23,699 nt of DNA from CAYJPV01 sp964396055 (GCA_964396055.1 CAYNDV010000067.1:1-23699), one strand, 5' to 3'; positions 1 to 7,869 are shown, numbered from the stretch's first letter. The notes: generated from the letters alone by a model not told the origin. Translations and numbers: made by a program.

Positions 1-1013
1 GTCATCATCTCGGGCGTGCGCGCGCCGGCCATGTGGTAGATCTTCTCTTCCTGCACCGTGCCGTCGAGGTCGTCGACGCCAAACCACAGGGCCGTCTGCG
101 CAATCTCGACGCCGGTGGCAATCCAGAACGCCTTGACGTGAGCCACGTTGTCGAGCAGGAGGCGCGCGACGGCGTGGACCCGCAGCGTGTCGGACGCCGG
201 CGGCGGCGGGAGCTTCCGCATCTGGTTGTTGTCCGGATGGAACGCGAGCGGAATGAACGCCTGGAACCCGCCGGTCTCGTCCTGCAGGGCCCGCACCCGC
301 AGCATATGATCCACCCGCTCCTCCATCGTCTCGATGTGGCCGTAGAGCATGGTCACGTTGGACCGCATCCCGAGGCCGTGCGCGAGCCGGTGAATTCGCA
401 GGTACCGATCGGCGCCGCACTTGTCGTCGCAGATCTTCTTCCGCACGCGTTCGGCGAACACCTCGGCGCCGCCCCCGGGCAACGAGTCGAGACCCGCGGC
501 CATCAACTCGCGCAGCACCGCTTCTTCCGGCAGGCCGAAGGTATCGGCGAAGAACGCGATCTCGACCGCGGTGAAGCACTTCAGGTGGATGTCGGGCTTG
601 ATCCGTTTCAGGCCGCGCAGCAGATCCGTGTAGTACTCGAACGGCAGATCCGGGTGCAGGCCGTTGACGATGTGGACCTCGGTGATGGGATCGTGGGCGC
701 GCACCCGGAGTTTCTGCCAGACCTCCTCGAGCGACAGCGTGTAGGCATCCTTGTCGCCGGGCATCAACCGCGCGAAGGAACAGAACAGGCAGTTCGCTAC
801 GCAGACATTCGTGGCCTCGATGCGGATGTTGTGGTTGTAGTACGCCGCGTCGTGGTGACGCTTCTCGCGTTCGCGGTTGGCCAGCCAGCCCACGGCCAGC
901 AGATCCGGGCTCGTGAACAGGCGCACGCCGTCCTCGAAGCTCAGGCGCACGCCCGCGTCGAGCTTGTCGCGGATGTCACCCAGACCGGCGGCGGCGATTC
1001 TCGACTCCTGCAT
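1..1013 (-). CDS. mqnE: Aminofutalosine synthase MqnE (radical SAM), 3' end cut by window
   Basis: MqnE joins the MqnA product, 3-[(1-carboxyvinyl)oxy]benzoate, to S-adenosylmethionine to give aminofutalosine in the futalosine route to menaquinone. About 337 codons are visible from ATG at 1013-1011; the family is usually some 360-390 aa, so only the C-terminal tail is missing. The radical SAM cluster motif CVANCLFC (Cys71, Cys75, Cys78) is intact and is followed by NGLHPDLPFEYY and HLKCFTAVEI, which are typical of MqnE rather than MqnC. Near the edge the frame reads EEKIYHMAGA, also characteristic. No clear Shine-Dalgarno precedes the ATG, and the start lies one base from a large inverted repeat, so the transcript may have a very short leader. 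mqnD of the same pathway lies at 8836-9663. The identification is firm; MqnC is the only serious alternative. Confidence 0.93.
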   Translation of the reverse strand, partial: MQESRIAAAGLGDIRDKLDAGVRLSFEDGVRLFTSPDLLAVGWLANREREKRHHDAAYYNHNIRIEATNVCVANCLFCSFARLMPGDKDAYTLSLEEVWQKLRVRAHDPITEVHIVNGLHPDLPFEYYTDLLRGLKRIKPDIHLKCFTAVEIAFFADTFGLPEEAVLRELMAAGLDSLPGGGAEVFAERVRKKICDDKCGADRYLRIHRLAHGLGMRSNVTMLYGHIETMEERVDHMLRVRALQDETGGFQAFIPLAFHPDNNQMRKLPPPPASDTLRVHAVARLLLDNVAHVKAFWIATGVEIAQTALWFGVDDLDGTVQEEKIYHMAGARTPEMM

Positions 1014-1069
1014 AATCAATCCCGGATTGATTTATCCATGCAACTGCATAAATCAATCCGGGATTGATT
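1014..1069. promoter_or_regulatory. 22-bp perfect inverted repeat built from two palindromic sites (putative operator pair)
   Basis: Bases 1014-1035 and 1048-1069 are exact reverse complements. Each arm is itself a near-perfect palindrome with half-sites AATCAATCC and GGATTGATT around one central base. The spacer contains a further small dyad (ATGCA ac TGCAT, 1038-1049). The segment is AT-rich in a very GC-rich window and abuts the mqnE start codon. It lies between divergent transcription units (mqnE left, B12 operon right). Two 19-bp palindromes 37 bp apart centre to centre look like a pair of operators for a dimeric regulator that I cannot name. A transcribed hairpin is the alternative. Confidence 0.6.
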
Positions 1070-1077
1070 TACGCAGC

Positions 1078-1133
1078 GCCTCTAGCCTCTAGCCTCTAGC
1101 CTCTAGCCTCTAGCCTCTAGCCTCTAGCCTCTA
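1078..1133 (+). repeat. Tandem heptamer array (TCTAGCC), about 8 units
   Basis: Seven exact copies of TCTAGCC run from 1081 to 1129, with a partial unit at each end. The array ends directly before the putative promoter of the cobalamin-riboswitch operon. The same unit, in the same orientation relative to the downstream gene, occurs upstream of mqnD at 9694-9727. Confidence 0.97.
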
Positions 1134-1142
1134 ATGTTGGCA

Positions 1143-1151
1143 TGCTATACT
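1143..1151 (+). promoter_or_regulatory. Extended -10 promoter for the riboswitch/B12 operon
   Basis: TGCTATACT fits an extended -10 element (TGnTATAAT-like). With a 17-bp spacer the -35 position (1123-1128) falls on the last heptamer copy (TCTAGC), which does not resemble TTGACA. Transcription would start near 1158, just before the cobalamin riboswitch. Predicted from sequence only. Confidence 0.55.
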
Positions 1152-1167
1152 GCCCCCCGCAACTGCG

Positions 1168-1345
1168 CTCCGGCAGGCAGACCAGGGAAGCTGGGTGAGA
1201 ATCCCACACGGTCCCGCCACTGTCAGCGGGGAGCGCGCGCAGGCACGTTGGGCGCCGTCACGGCGGCGCCCCGTCACGGTGCCCACGGCACTGGAAGACG
1301 CGCTGCGCGCGTGACGATCCGCAAGTCAGGACACCTGGCCGCCGG
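1168..1345 (+). promoter_or_regulatory. Cobalamin (AdoCbl) riboswitch
   Basis: The conserved core is clear: GGGAAGCTGGGTGAGAATCC, then the B12-box-like CCGCCACTGTCAGCGGGGAG near 1213-1232, and the closing segment AAGTCAGGACACCTGGCC at 1323-1340. The P1 helix can form between CGGCAGG (1171-1177) and the segment near 1334-1341. It lies in the leader of a TonB receptor/ABC importer operon, so B12 binding should lower expression of B12 uptake genes. The expression platform probably lies in the roughly 70 nt between the aptamer and the AGGAGG at 1414-1419. I see no U-tailed terminator, so control of translation initiation is more likely. The exact ends are approximate. Confidence 0.92.
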
Positions 1346-1424
1346 CCTTCCAACAACTCCCTTCGCCGCGCCCGCACCCCGGGCCCGGCGCGCTGGCGCG
1401 AGGCGACGCCGGCAGGAGGCTGAC

Positions 1425-3719
1425 GTGGCGTCCCGTCTTCCCCGTCCACCTTTCTTCGTGAACGTGTTCTGCGGCACCCTCGCGGCACTCGTCCTGGCCG
1501 TCGCGGCTCCGACGGCGCTGGCCCAGCAGGGCGGCACGATTGCGGGCACGGTCGTCGACCCGTCTGGACAGCCCGTGCCGGAGGCCATCGTCATGGCCCG
1601 CGCGCAGGTCGGACCCGCGCAACACGCCGCCACCGATGCCCGCGGCCAATTCCAGCTGCCGGGACTGCCGGCCGGCACCTACCACCTGACGGTCGCCCTG
1701 GAGGGATTCCGGGCCGACGCCGTGACGGCGGTCGTGGAGCCTGGCCGGACCGCAAGCGTGACGATCGGCCTGCGGCTGTCGGCCCTCAGCGAGGCGCTGG
1801 TGGTGTCGGCGTCGTACGTGGACACCCCCCTGTCCGAGTCGCCGGCTGGCACCACGGTGCTGACGCGCCGCGATCTCGACTCGCGGCAACTGGTCACCGT
1901 GGCCGACGCCCTCTCGCTGACGTCGGGGGCGGCGGTCTCGGCCAACGGGGGCGCGGGCGCGGTGACGTCGCTCTTCTCGCGCGGCGGCGAGTCGGATTTC
2001 ACGCTCGTGCTGGTCGACGGCGTGAAGGTGAACAGCTTCGGCGGCGGGTTCGATCTCGGGCATCTCACCACCGCCGGGCTGTCGTCGATCGAGGTGGTGC
2101 GGGGCCCGCAGAGCGCGGTGTTTGGCGCCGACGCGATCGGCGGTGTGGTGCAGCTGCGCACGGGCCTGGGCGGGCGGCCCGCGGTGTCGGCCGCCCTGGA
2201 GTCGGGCGGCTACGGCTCCAGCCGGTTCATGGCCGGCACGCGGGGCTCGGCCGGCCACTTCTCGTGGGGCGCGTCGCTCGATCGGCTGTCGAGCGACGGG
2301 TGGACCGACACGGCCCCGGCGTCGGGCGAACCGGTCACCAACGATGACTACGAAGGCCTGACGGCAGCGGTCTCGGGCGCGTGGGATCCGTCGGCGCGCG
2401 TCAGCCTGCGCGTGGACGCGCGCGTGGCCACCAACGAGCGGGGCTACCCGGGCCCGTTCGGATCGAACCCGATCGGCGCCTTCCCGGGAGTGGACACGGT
2501 GTCGCGCGGCCGCAACGAGATGCGCCTGGCCACGGTCTCGCTGGTGCGCCAGTGGACGCCGGCGACCACCGTGCGCGCGAGGGGATCGTGGATGTCGCTG
2601 GAGTCCGATTTCACCAGCGCGTTCGGTGATGCGATGTCGCGTACGCGCCGCTGGTCCGCCCACGCCCAGGTGGACCACGCCTTCGCGCCGTGGTTCGACG
2701 CCACGGCCGGGCTGGATCTCGCCGGCGAGCGCGCCGACAGCACCTACATCACGGGCCCGGCCTTCGAGCCGGTGCCGATCGAGCGGCGCGTGGACGGCTA
2801 CTTCGTCGAAGCCCGAGCCCGGGCGGGGTCGCGCCTCGCCGTGACGGGCGGCCTCCGCCTGGAGCACATCGTCCGCGAGGACATCCCGGCGGATCCGTGG
2901 GGGTGGACCCCGCGCCCCGAGCTTTCGCAGGACAGCATCCTGTCGCCGAACCCTCGCGTGGCCGCGTCGTACTACCTCCGCACCTCGAACGAGTCGCAGG
3001 GGAACTGGAGCCGCGTCCACGCGTCGGCCGGCACGGGCATCCGCGCGCCGGACGCCTTCGAACTGGCGTTCACGGATCACCCGGGCCTGAAGCCCGAGCG
3101 CAGCCGCAGCCTCGATGCGGGGTTCGAGCAGGCGCTCGTCGGCGGCAGGCTCGTCGTCGATGGCACGCTGTTCGCCAACAGGTACGACGACCTCATCGTC
3201 GCCGTCGGGCCGGCGTTCGCGGACGCGAGCCGCTACCGGACGGACAACATCGCGAACGCCGAGGCGTGGGGCGTGGAGGTGACCGGCGCGTGGCGGGCGG
3301 CGCGCGGCCTGGACGCGCGCGTGGCGTACTCGTTTGTCGACACCGAGGTGCTCGCCATCGACCGGAGCGACGGCGCGGCGCCATCGCCCTTCGAGGTGGG
3401 CGATCCCCTCATCCGCCGGCCGCGCCACCAGGTGGCCGCCAGCCTGGCCGTGGTGCGTCCGCGCTGGGGCGCGTTCGCGCGGGTGACTGGCCGCGGCCGC
3501 GTGCTCGACGTCGAGCCGAACTACGGCGCGTTCGGCGGCCTCTTCCGCGCCGCCGGATACACGGTGGCCGGCGTCGGTGGGAGCGTCCGGGTCGGCCGGT
3601 ACCTCGAAATCCTGGCGCGCATCGAGAACGTGCTCGACCAGGCCTACGAGAGCGCCCTCGGCTTCCCTGCGCCCCGGCGGACCGCCACGATAGGGTTGCG
3701 CCTTGCTGCAGGCCAGTAA
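1425..3719 (+). CDS. btuB: TonB-dependent outer-membrane receptor for cobalamin (BtuB-like)
   Basis: Imports cobalamin across the outer membrane using TonB energy. I choose GTG at 1425 because AGGAGG (1414-1419) lies 5 nt upstream; the same frame is open back to 1134, but that part is the riboswitch. The 764-aa product has a signal peptide (hydrophobic stretch near residues 14-32, cleavage after ALA33). A carboxypeptidase-regulatory-like beta domain follows (about 38-118, beginning GTIAGTVVDPSGQPV). The plug domain (about 122-245) holds LVDGVKV and EVVRGPQSAVFGADAIGGVVQL, and a 22-strand-type barrel runs to the end. The regulatory-like domain is absent from enterobacterial BtuB but common in Bacteroidetes- and Acidobacteria-type receptors. 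Substrate is assigned from the upstream riboswitch and the downstream BtuDCF-like genes, not from the receptor sequence alone. Confidence 0.9.
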   Translation: MASRLPRPPFFVNVFCGTLAALVLAVAAPTALAQQGGTIAGTVVDPSGQPVPEAIVMARAQVGPAQHAATDARGQFQLPGLPAGTYHLTVALEGFRADAVTAVVEPGRTASVTIGLRLSALSEALVVSASYVDTPLSESPAGTTVLTRRDLDSRQLVTVADALSLTSGAAVSANGGAGAVTSLFSRGGESDFTLVLVDGVKVNSFGGGFDLGHLTTAGLSSIEVVRGPQSAVFGADAIGGVVQLRTGLGGRPAVSAALESGGYGSSRFMAGTRGSAGHFSWGASLDRLSSDGWTDTAPASGEPVTNDDYEGLTAAVSGAWDPSARVSLRVDARVATNERGYPGPFGSNPIGAFPGVDTVSRGRNEMRLATVSLVRQWTPATTVRARGSWMSLESDFTSAFGDAMSRTRRWSAHAQVDHAFAPWFDATAGLDLAGERADSTYITGPAFEPVPIERRVDGYFVEARARAGSRLAVTGGLRLEHIVREDIPADPWGWTPRPELSQDSILSPNPRVAASYYLRTSNESQGNWSRVHASAGTGIRAPDAFELAFTDHPGLKPERSRSLDAGFEQALVGGRLVVDGTLFANRYDDLIVAVGPAFADASRYRTDNIANAEAWGVEVTGAWRAARGLDARVAYSFVDTEVLAIDRSDGAAPSPFEVGDPLIRRPRHQVAASLAVVRPRWGAFARVTGRGRVLDVEPNYGAFGGLFRAAGYTVAGVGGSVRVGRYLEILARIENVLDQAYESALGFPAPRRTATIGLRLAAGQ

Positions 3720-4542
3720 CGTCACCTACGTCCACGGGCCCCGGCCGGGCCGGCACGCCGGCCCGCCGGGCCCGCGGCCCGCGCCGGGTGTCCACGCGGT
3801 GAGCGTGGCGATCGAGCCCGGCGACGTGCTCGGCATCCTCGGTCCGAACGGGTCCGGCAAGACCACGCTGCTGCGCCTGCTCGCGGGTTTCCTCGCCCCG
3901 GCATCCGGCGCCGTCACGCTCGGCGGAACGGCGCTCGCGTCGATCCCGCGCCGCCGGCTCGCCCGCCGGCTCGCGGTCGTGCCGCAGGAGACCCATCTCG
4001 CGTTCGACTACTCCGTGCTCGAGATCGCGCTCATGGGGCGGTACCCGCACCTCGGCCCGTTCGAACTCGAGGGGCCGGGCGACATCGCCGTGGCGCGCGA
4101 CGCGCTCGCCGCCACCGGCACGCTGCATCTGGCCGGGCGGTCGTTCTCGACGCTGTCGGGCGGGGAGAAGCAGCGCGTCATCATCGCGAGCGCGCTGGCG
4201 CAGGCAGCCGACATCCTGTTGCTCGACGAGCCGACCGCGTCCCTGGATCTCGGGTACCAGCTCGACATCGCGGCCCTGCTGGGCCGGCTCAACCGGGACC
4301 GCGGCCTCACGATGGTGGTGGCCACGCACGACCTGAACTTCGCGGCCAGCCTGTGCCGCACGCTGCTCCTGGTGCGTGGAGGCCACGTGCTGGCCCACGG
4401 CCCGGTGACAGACGTCCTGACAGCCCCGCACGTCGCCGCCTTGTACGGCGTCGCGGCCGACGTCCGGTTCCACGAGGCCGCGGGCCATCTCACGGTGGTG
4501 CCGACCGGCCGGACCGGGCCGGCGCCGGAGGGCCCCCGGTGA
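3703..4542 (+). CDS. btuD: ABC transporter ATP-binding protein, BtuD/FecE type (cobalamin import)
   Basis: Powers the inner-membrane B12 importer. The TTG start at 3703 lies inside the end of the receptor gene (17-nt overlap), implying translational coupling. The 279-aa protein has Walker A GPNGSGKT (47-54), signature LSGGEKQ (151-157), Walker B ILLLDEP (171-177) and the switch region ATHDLNF. The Q-loop segment VVPQETHLAFDYSVLE and the MGRYPHL that follows are typical of siderophore/B12 (FecE/BtuD/HmuV) ATPases. An unusual Gly/Pro/Arg-rich insert occupies about residues 11-30, between the first strand and the normal ABC core. A haem or ferric-siderophore substrate cannot be excluded by this protein alone; the riboswitch argues for B12. 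Confidence 0.92.
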   Translation: MLQASNVTYVHGPRPGRHAGPPGPRPAPGVHAVSVAIEPGDVLGILGPNGSGKTTLLRLLAGFLAPASGAVTLGGTALASIPRRRLARRLAVVPQETHLAFDYSVLEIALMGRYPHLGPFELEGPGDIAVARDALAATGTLHLAGRSFSTLSGGEKQRVIIASALAQAADILLLDEPTASLDLGYQLDIAALLGRLNRDRGLTMVVATHDLNFAASLCRTLLLVRGGHVLAHGPVTDVLTAPHVAALYGVAADVRFHEAAGHLTVVPTGRTGPAPEGPR

Positions 4543-5558
4543 CCACTGGCCTCGCCACCCCGATTCGCCGCCGGTTGTTCGGATGGACGGCCTTCTTCGG
4601 CGCGCTGGCGCTCGCGGCCGTGGCCGGGGCGCCGCTGGTGGGCACCACCCGGATCAGCATCCTGCGTGCCCTCGACGGCTCCATACCGTGGGCCGACAAC
4701 ATCGACGCGCAGATCTTCTTCATCGCCCGCCTGCCCCGGGGCGTGGCGGCCGCCCTGGTCGGCGCGGCCCTCGCCGCGGCAGGCGTGGTGCTGCAGGCGC
4801 TGCTGCGAAACCCGCTGGCCACCCCGTTCACCCTCGGCGTGTCCGCCGGCGCGGCGCTGGGGGCCATGCTGGCGATGTCGTTCCGCCTGCACCTGTCGCT
4901 GTGGGGCGTGTCGGCCGTCACCGCCGCCAGCTTCGTCGGCTCCGCCGGCGCCGCCGGAATCGTGTACGCCCTCGCGCGGGCGCGGCGCCGGGGGTTCTCC
5001 ACCAACGTGCTGCTGCTGGCGGGCGTCACCCTGAACTCGTTCTTCTCGGCGCTGATCCTGCTGGTGCAGTACCTCGCCGACCCGTCCGAGACGCTGCGCG
5101 CCGTGCGCTGGCTGATGGGCGACCTCGACATCTCGGGCTACGCGCCGATCCTCGCCGCGCTGCCCCTGCTGGGGCTCTCGGCAATCGCCTTCGCGTGGCT
5201 GCCGCGCGCCCTGAACCTGCTCAGCCTGGATGCGGATGCGGCAGCCGCCCGCGGCGTCAACGTGACCCGCGTGCAGCAGCTCGCCTTCGCCAGCGCCTCA
5301 CTCGCCACGGGCGCCGCCGTCTCCCTCGGGGGCCCCATCGGCTTCATCGGGATCGTTGTCCCGCACCTCGTGCGCCTGGTGGTCGGCGCGGACCACCGGA
5401 TCGTCCTGCCTGCGTCGGCCCTGTTCGGCGCCGCGTTTCTGGTGGGGTGCGACGTCGTCGCCCGGACGGTCATGGCCCCGGTGGAGCTGCCCGTCGGGAT
5501 CATCACGGCCCTCATCGGCGGGCCGTTCTTCCTCTGGCTGCTGCTGAGAGAGAAGTAG
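4539..5558 (+). CDS. btuC: FecCD-family ABC permease, BtuC-like
   Basis: The membrane channel of the B12 importer, acting as a homodimer. I choose GTG at 4539 because it overlaps the TGA of the ATPase gene in a GTGA junction, giving 339 aa, normal for BtuC/FecD (about 330-350). The sequence is a run of hydrophobic helices. Family motifs include RLPRGVAAALVGAALAAAG, LLRNPLATPFTLGVSAGAALGA, the ATPase-contacting region with LNLLSLDADAAAARGVNV, and GFIGIVVPHLVR near the C-terminus. The stop codon touches a tandem octamer array, after which a separate promoter may serve uraA. Substrate assignment depends on the operon context. Confidence 0.92.
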   Translation: MTTGLATPIRRRLFGWTAFFGALALAAVAGAPLVGTTRISILRALDGSIPWADNIDAQIFFIARLPRGVAAALVGAALAAAGVVLQALLRNPLATPFTLGVSAGAALGAMLAMSFRLHLSLWGVSAVTAASFVGSAGAAGIVYALARARRRGFSTNVLLLAGVTLNSFFSALILLVQYLADPSETLRAVRWLMGDLDISGYAPILAALPLLGLSAIAFAWLPRALNLLSLDADAAAARGVNVTRVQQLAFASASLATGAAVSLGGPIGFIGIVVPHLVRLVVGADHRIVLPASALFGAAFLVGCDVVARTVMAPVELPVGIITALIGGPFFLWLLLREK

Positions 5559-5592
5559 GCCATTCGGCCGTTCGGCCATTCGGCCATTCGGC
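5558..5592 (+). repeat. Tandem octamer array (GGCCATTC/GGCCGTTC), 4 units
   Basis: Four 8-bp units run from 5558 to 5589 (second unit GGCCGTTC, the others GGCCATTC), plus the start of a fifth. The array begins on the last base of the btuC stop codon and ends 4 bp before a TACACT hexamer ahead of uraA, so it covers the -35 position. Confidence 0.95.
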
Positions 5593-5596
5593 GTTG

Positions 5597-5602
5597 TACA
5601 CT
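5597..5602 (+). promoter_or_regulatory. Putative -10 (TACACT) giving a leaderless uraA transcript
   Basis: TACACT ends 7 nt before the uraA ATG at 5610, with no Shine-Dalgarno between. If used, transcription would begin at or next to the ATG. The -35 position lies inside the octamer array. The same arrangement occurs ahead of mqnD. Prediction only. Confidence 0.4.
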
Positions 5603-5609
5603 GGCGCCG

Positions 5610-6914
5610 ATGACTGCACAGACCATCCAGGTCGAAGAGCGCGTGCCGCTGGTCCGGGCACTGCCGCTCAGCCTCCAGCACCTGTGCGCCATGTTCGGCG
5701 CCACCGTGCTGGTGCCGTTCCTCTTCAAGGTCGATCCGGCCACGTCGCTGCTGATGAATGGCATCGGGACGCTCATCTACCTGGTCGTCTCCGGCGGCCG
5801 CATCCCGGCCTACCTCGGGTCGAGCTTCGCGTTCATCGCCCCGGTGCTCGCCGTCATGGGGGCGCGCGGCGCGGCGGGGTACCCGGCCGCCCAGGGCGCC
5901 TTCATCGTGTTCGGGCTGTTCTTCATGGCCGTCGCGGGCCTGGTGCGGGTGGCCGGCACGGCCTGGCTGGACGTCATGTTCCCGCCGGCGGCCATGGGGG
6001 CGATTGTCGCCGTCATCGGCCTCGAACTGGCGCCCGTCGCCACGGACATGGCCGGCCTCACGGGCGCGACGATCGCCGGACTCGGCATCCCGTCGGCCAC
6101 GGCCGTCGCCGTGTCGGTGTTCACCCTGGCCGTCACCGTGCTCGGGACGGTGCTGTTCCGGGGCTTCCTGTCGACCATCCCGGTGCTCATCGGGGTCGTG
6201 GCGGGGTTCACGCTGGCGGCGGCCCTGGGCATCGTCGACTGGAGCGGGGTGGCGGGCGCGCCGTGGTTCCAGGTGCCGACCTTCTACGCGCCCGCCTTCG
6301 ATCTGCACGCCCTGCTGGTCGTCATGCCGGCGTTCCTCGTCGTGCTGGCCGAGCACATCGGCCACCTGGTCGTCACCGGCAACATCGTCCAGCGGGATCT
6401 CATGCGCGATCCGGGCCTGCACCGATCGTTGCTGGGCGACGGAATGTCGAACGTACTGTCGGGCCTCGTCGGCGCCACGCCCAACACGACCTACGGCGAG
6501 AACATCGGCGTGATGGCCCTCACGCGCGTCTACAGCGTATGGGTGATCGGCGGAGCCGCCACCCTGGCCGTGCTGATGTCGTTCATCGGCAAGCTGGCGG
6601 CCCTCGTGCGCGCCATCCCCGTGCCGGTGATGGGCGGCGTGTGCATCCTGCTCTTCGGCGTCATCGCCGTGGCCGGCATCCGGATGCTGATCGAGCAGCG
6701 CGTCGACTATACGCGCTCACGCAACCTGATCCTGACGTCGGTCGTGCTGGTGGCCGGAGCCAGCGGCGCGTCGGTCACGGTCGGGACCGTGGCGCTCAAG
6801 GGGATGGCGCTCGGCACCGTCGTGGCCATCGGGGCCTCGCTGGTGATGGCCGTGTTCGATCGGCTCGGGGTCGCCAACGACCAGGAACATCCGGCCGTGC
6901 CCGAACGGGCGTAG
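5610..6914 (+). CDS. uraA: Uracil/nucleobase:proton symporter, NCS2 family (UraA-like)
   Basis: An inner-membrane permease for uracil or a related base, 434 aa, close to the usual length of UraA. Family signatures are plain: LPLSLQHLCAMFGATVLVP at 18-36, the GGRIPAYLGSSFAFIAP segment at 62-78, VVLAEHIGH with Glu248, and the NCS2 motif NTTYGENIGVMALTR with Glu297. These glutamates correspond in position to the substrate-binding acidic residues of UraA. It sits between btuC and btuF inside a B12-import operon, an unexpected place. No Shine-Dalgarno precedes the ATG and a TACACT element is 7 nt upstream, so it may be expressed separately as well as by read-through. A different heterocyclic base as substrate is possible. 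Confidence 0.92.
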   Translation: MTAQTIQVEERVPLVRALPLSLQHLCAMFGATVLVPFLFKVDPATSLLMNGIGTLIYLVVSGGRIPAYLGSSFAFIAPVLAVMGARGAAGYPAAQGAFIVFGLFFMAVAGLVRVAGTAWLDVMFPPAAMGAIVAVIGLELAPVATDMAGLTGATIAGLGIPSATAVAVSVFTLAVTVLGTVLFRGFLSTIPVLIGVVAGFTLAAALGIVDWSGVAGAPWFQVPTFYAPAFDLHALLVVMPAFLVVLAEHIGHLVVTGNIVQRDLMRDPGLHRSLLGDGMSNVLSGLVGATPNTTYGENIGVMALTRVYSVWVIGGAATLAVLMSFIGKLAALVRAIPVPVMGGVCILLFGVIAVAGIRMLIEQRVDYTRSRNLILTSVVLVAGASGASVTVGTVALKGMALGTVVAIGASLVMAVFDRLGVANDQEHPAVPERA

Positions 6915-6939
6915 GCCGGCAGGGGTGGAGGCTGGCGTG

Positions 6940-7821
6940 ATGGATGTGATGCGCGCGTCGCGGGTGCCCGCGGCAATCATCGGGGCCGCCTGGCTGGCGG
7001 CGTCAGCCCTGGCGCAGGCCCAGGCGCCACCCGGGCGCATCGTCTCACTGGTGCCGTCGGCCACCGAAGCGCTGTTCGCGATGGGCGCGGGCCCGCGAGT
7101 GGTGGGGGTAGGCAGCTACGACTCGTATCCCTCCGAGGTCGAGCGCCTGCCGCGGATAGGGGCGCTCCTCGACCCGGACGTCGAGCGGATCCTGGCGCTC
7201 AAGCCCGACCTCATGGTCCTGTACGCCAGCCAGACGGAGCTGCAGGCGCAACTCAGCCGTGCCGGGATCCGGCTGTTCACCTACCGGCACGGTTCGCTGC
7301 CCGACATCCTCGACACGATCCGCCGGCTGGGCGCCGCCGCGGGATCGGGCGCGCAGGCGGACGCCCTGGCCGCGCGCGTGCAACGCGAGCTCGACGCGGT
7401 GCGCACGAACGTGGCGGCGGCGGCCCGCCCACGCGTCATGCTCGTGATTGGCCGGGAGTCAGGATCGTTGCGCACGATCAACGTCAGCGGCGGCTATGGG
7501 TTCCTGCACGACCTGGTGGAACTGGCCGGGGGCCGCAATGTGTTCGCGGACGTGAAGCGGGAGTCGCTGAACGTCAGCACGGAAACCGTGCTGGCTCGCG
7601 CGCCGGACGTGATTCTCGAGCTGCGGTACGCCGAGCAGGCCGACAGCGCCGCCCTTGCGCGCGAACGGCGGGCGTGGAGCGCCCTTGCGGGCGTGCCCGC
7701 AGTCAGGACCGGCCGCGTGTACGTGCTGTACGGCAGCGAACTGGTGGTGCCCGGCCCGCGCGTGACGATCACCGCCGTGACCTTCGCCCGGGCCCTGCAC
7801 CCGGGCCTCATGCCCCGGTAG
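6940..7821 (+). CDS. btuF: Periplasmic cobalamin-binding protein, BtuF-like
   Basis: Binds B12 in the periplasm and delivers it to BtuCD. I choose ATG at 6940 because GGAGG (6927-6931) is 8 nt upstream; GTG at 6925 and 6937 and ATG at 6949 are in frame, and 6925 would overlap the GGAGG. The 293-aa product starts with a signal peptide ending in the ALAQAQA region. The helical-backbone binding fold (PF01497) then follows: RIVSLVPSATEALFAMG, VVGVGSYDSYP, LKPDLMV, and a C-terminal lobe with GFLHDLVELAGGRNVFAD. SLVPSATE is typical of BtuF-type B12 binders. The gene starts 25 nt after uraA and closes the operon. A haem- or siderophore-binding homologue is the alternative. Confidence 0.88.
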   Translation: MDVMRASRVPAAIIGAAWLAASALAQAQAPPGRIVSLVPSATEALFAMGAGPRVVGVGSYDSYPSEVERLPRIGALLDPDVERILALKPDLMVLYASQTELQAQLSRAGIRLFTYRHGSLPDILDTIRRLGAAAGSGAQADALAARVQRELDAVRTNVAAAARPRVMLVIGRESGSLRTINVSGGYGFLHDLVELAGGRNVFADVKRESLNVSTETVLARAPDVILELRYAEQADSAALARERRAWSALAGVPAVRTGRVYVLYGSELVVPGPRVTITAVTFARALHPGLMPR

Positions 7822-7849
7822 CCGCCGGACGGGCGCCGCGGGCCGGCGG
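7822..7849. terminator. GC-rich hairpin between convergent btuF and HDOD genes
   Basis: CCGCCGG (7822-7828) and CCGGCGG (7843-7849) form a 7-bp perfect stem with a 14-nt GC-rich loop, immediately after the btuF stop and 20 nt beyond the HDOD gene end. There is no T-run on either side, so intrinsic termination would be weak. Placement between convergent genes is the main support. Confidence 0.35.
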
Positions 7850-7869
7850 GCACGGCCACGAACCGCGGG

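Noticed and set aside
1134..1424. In-frame N-terminal extension of the TonB receptor (start at 1134)
   Set aside because: This stretch is the cobalamin riboswitch; a good AGGAGG sits before GTG 1425, which is followed at once by a signal peptide.
1326..3725. Long minus-strand open frame (799 codons) opposite the TonB receptor
   Set aside because: Arg/Ala/Pro-rich shadow frame caused by high GC; no motifs, and it lies antisense to a clear gene.
4583..6940. Plus-strand open frame (785 codons) across btuC and uraA in another frame
   Set aside because: Arg/Gly/Pro-rich composition typical of the wrong frame in high-GC DNA; btuC and uraA frames have clear membrane-protein motifs.
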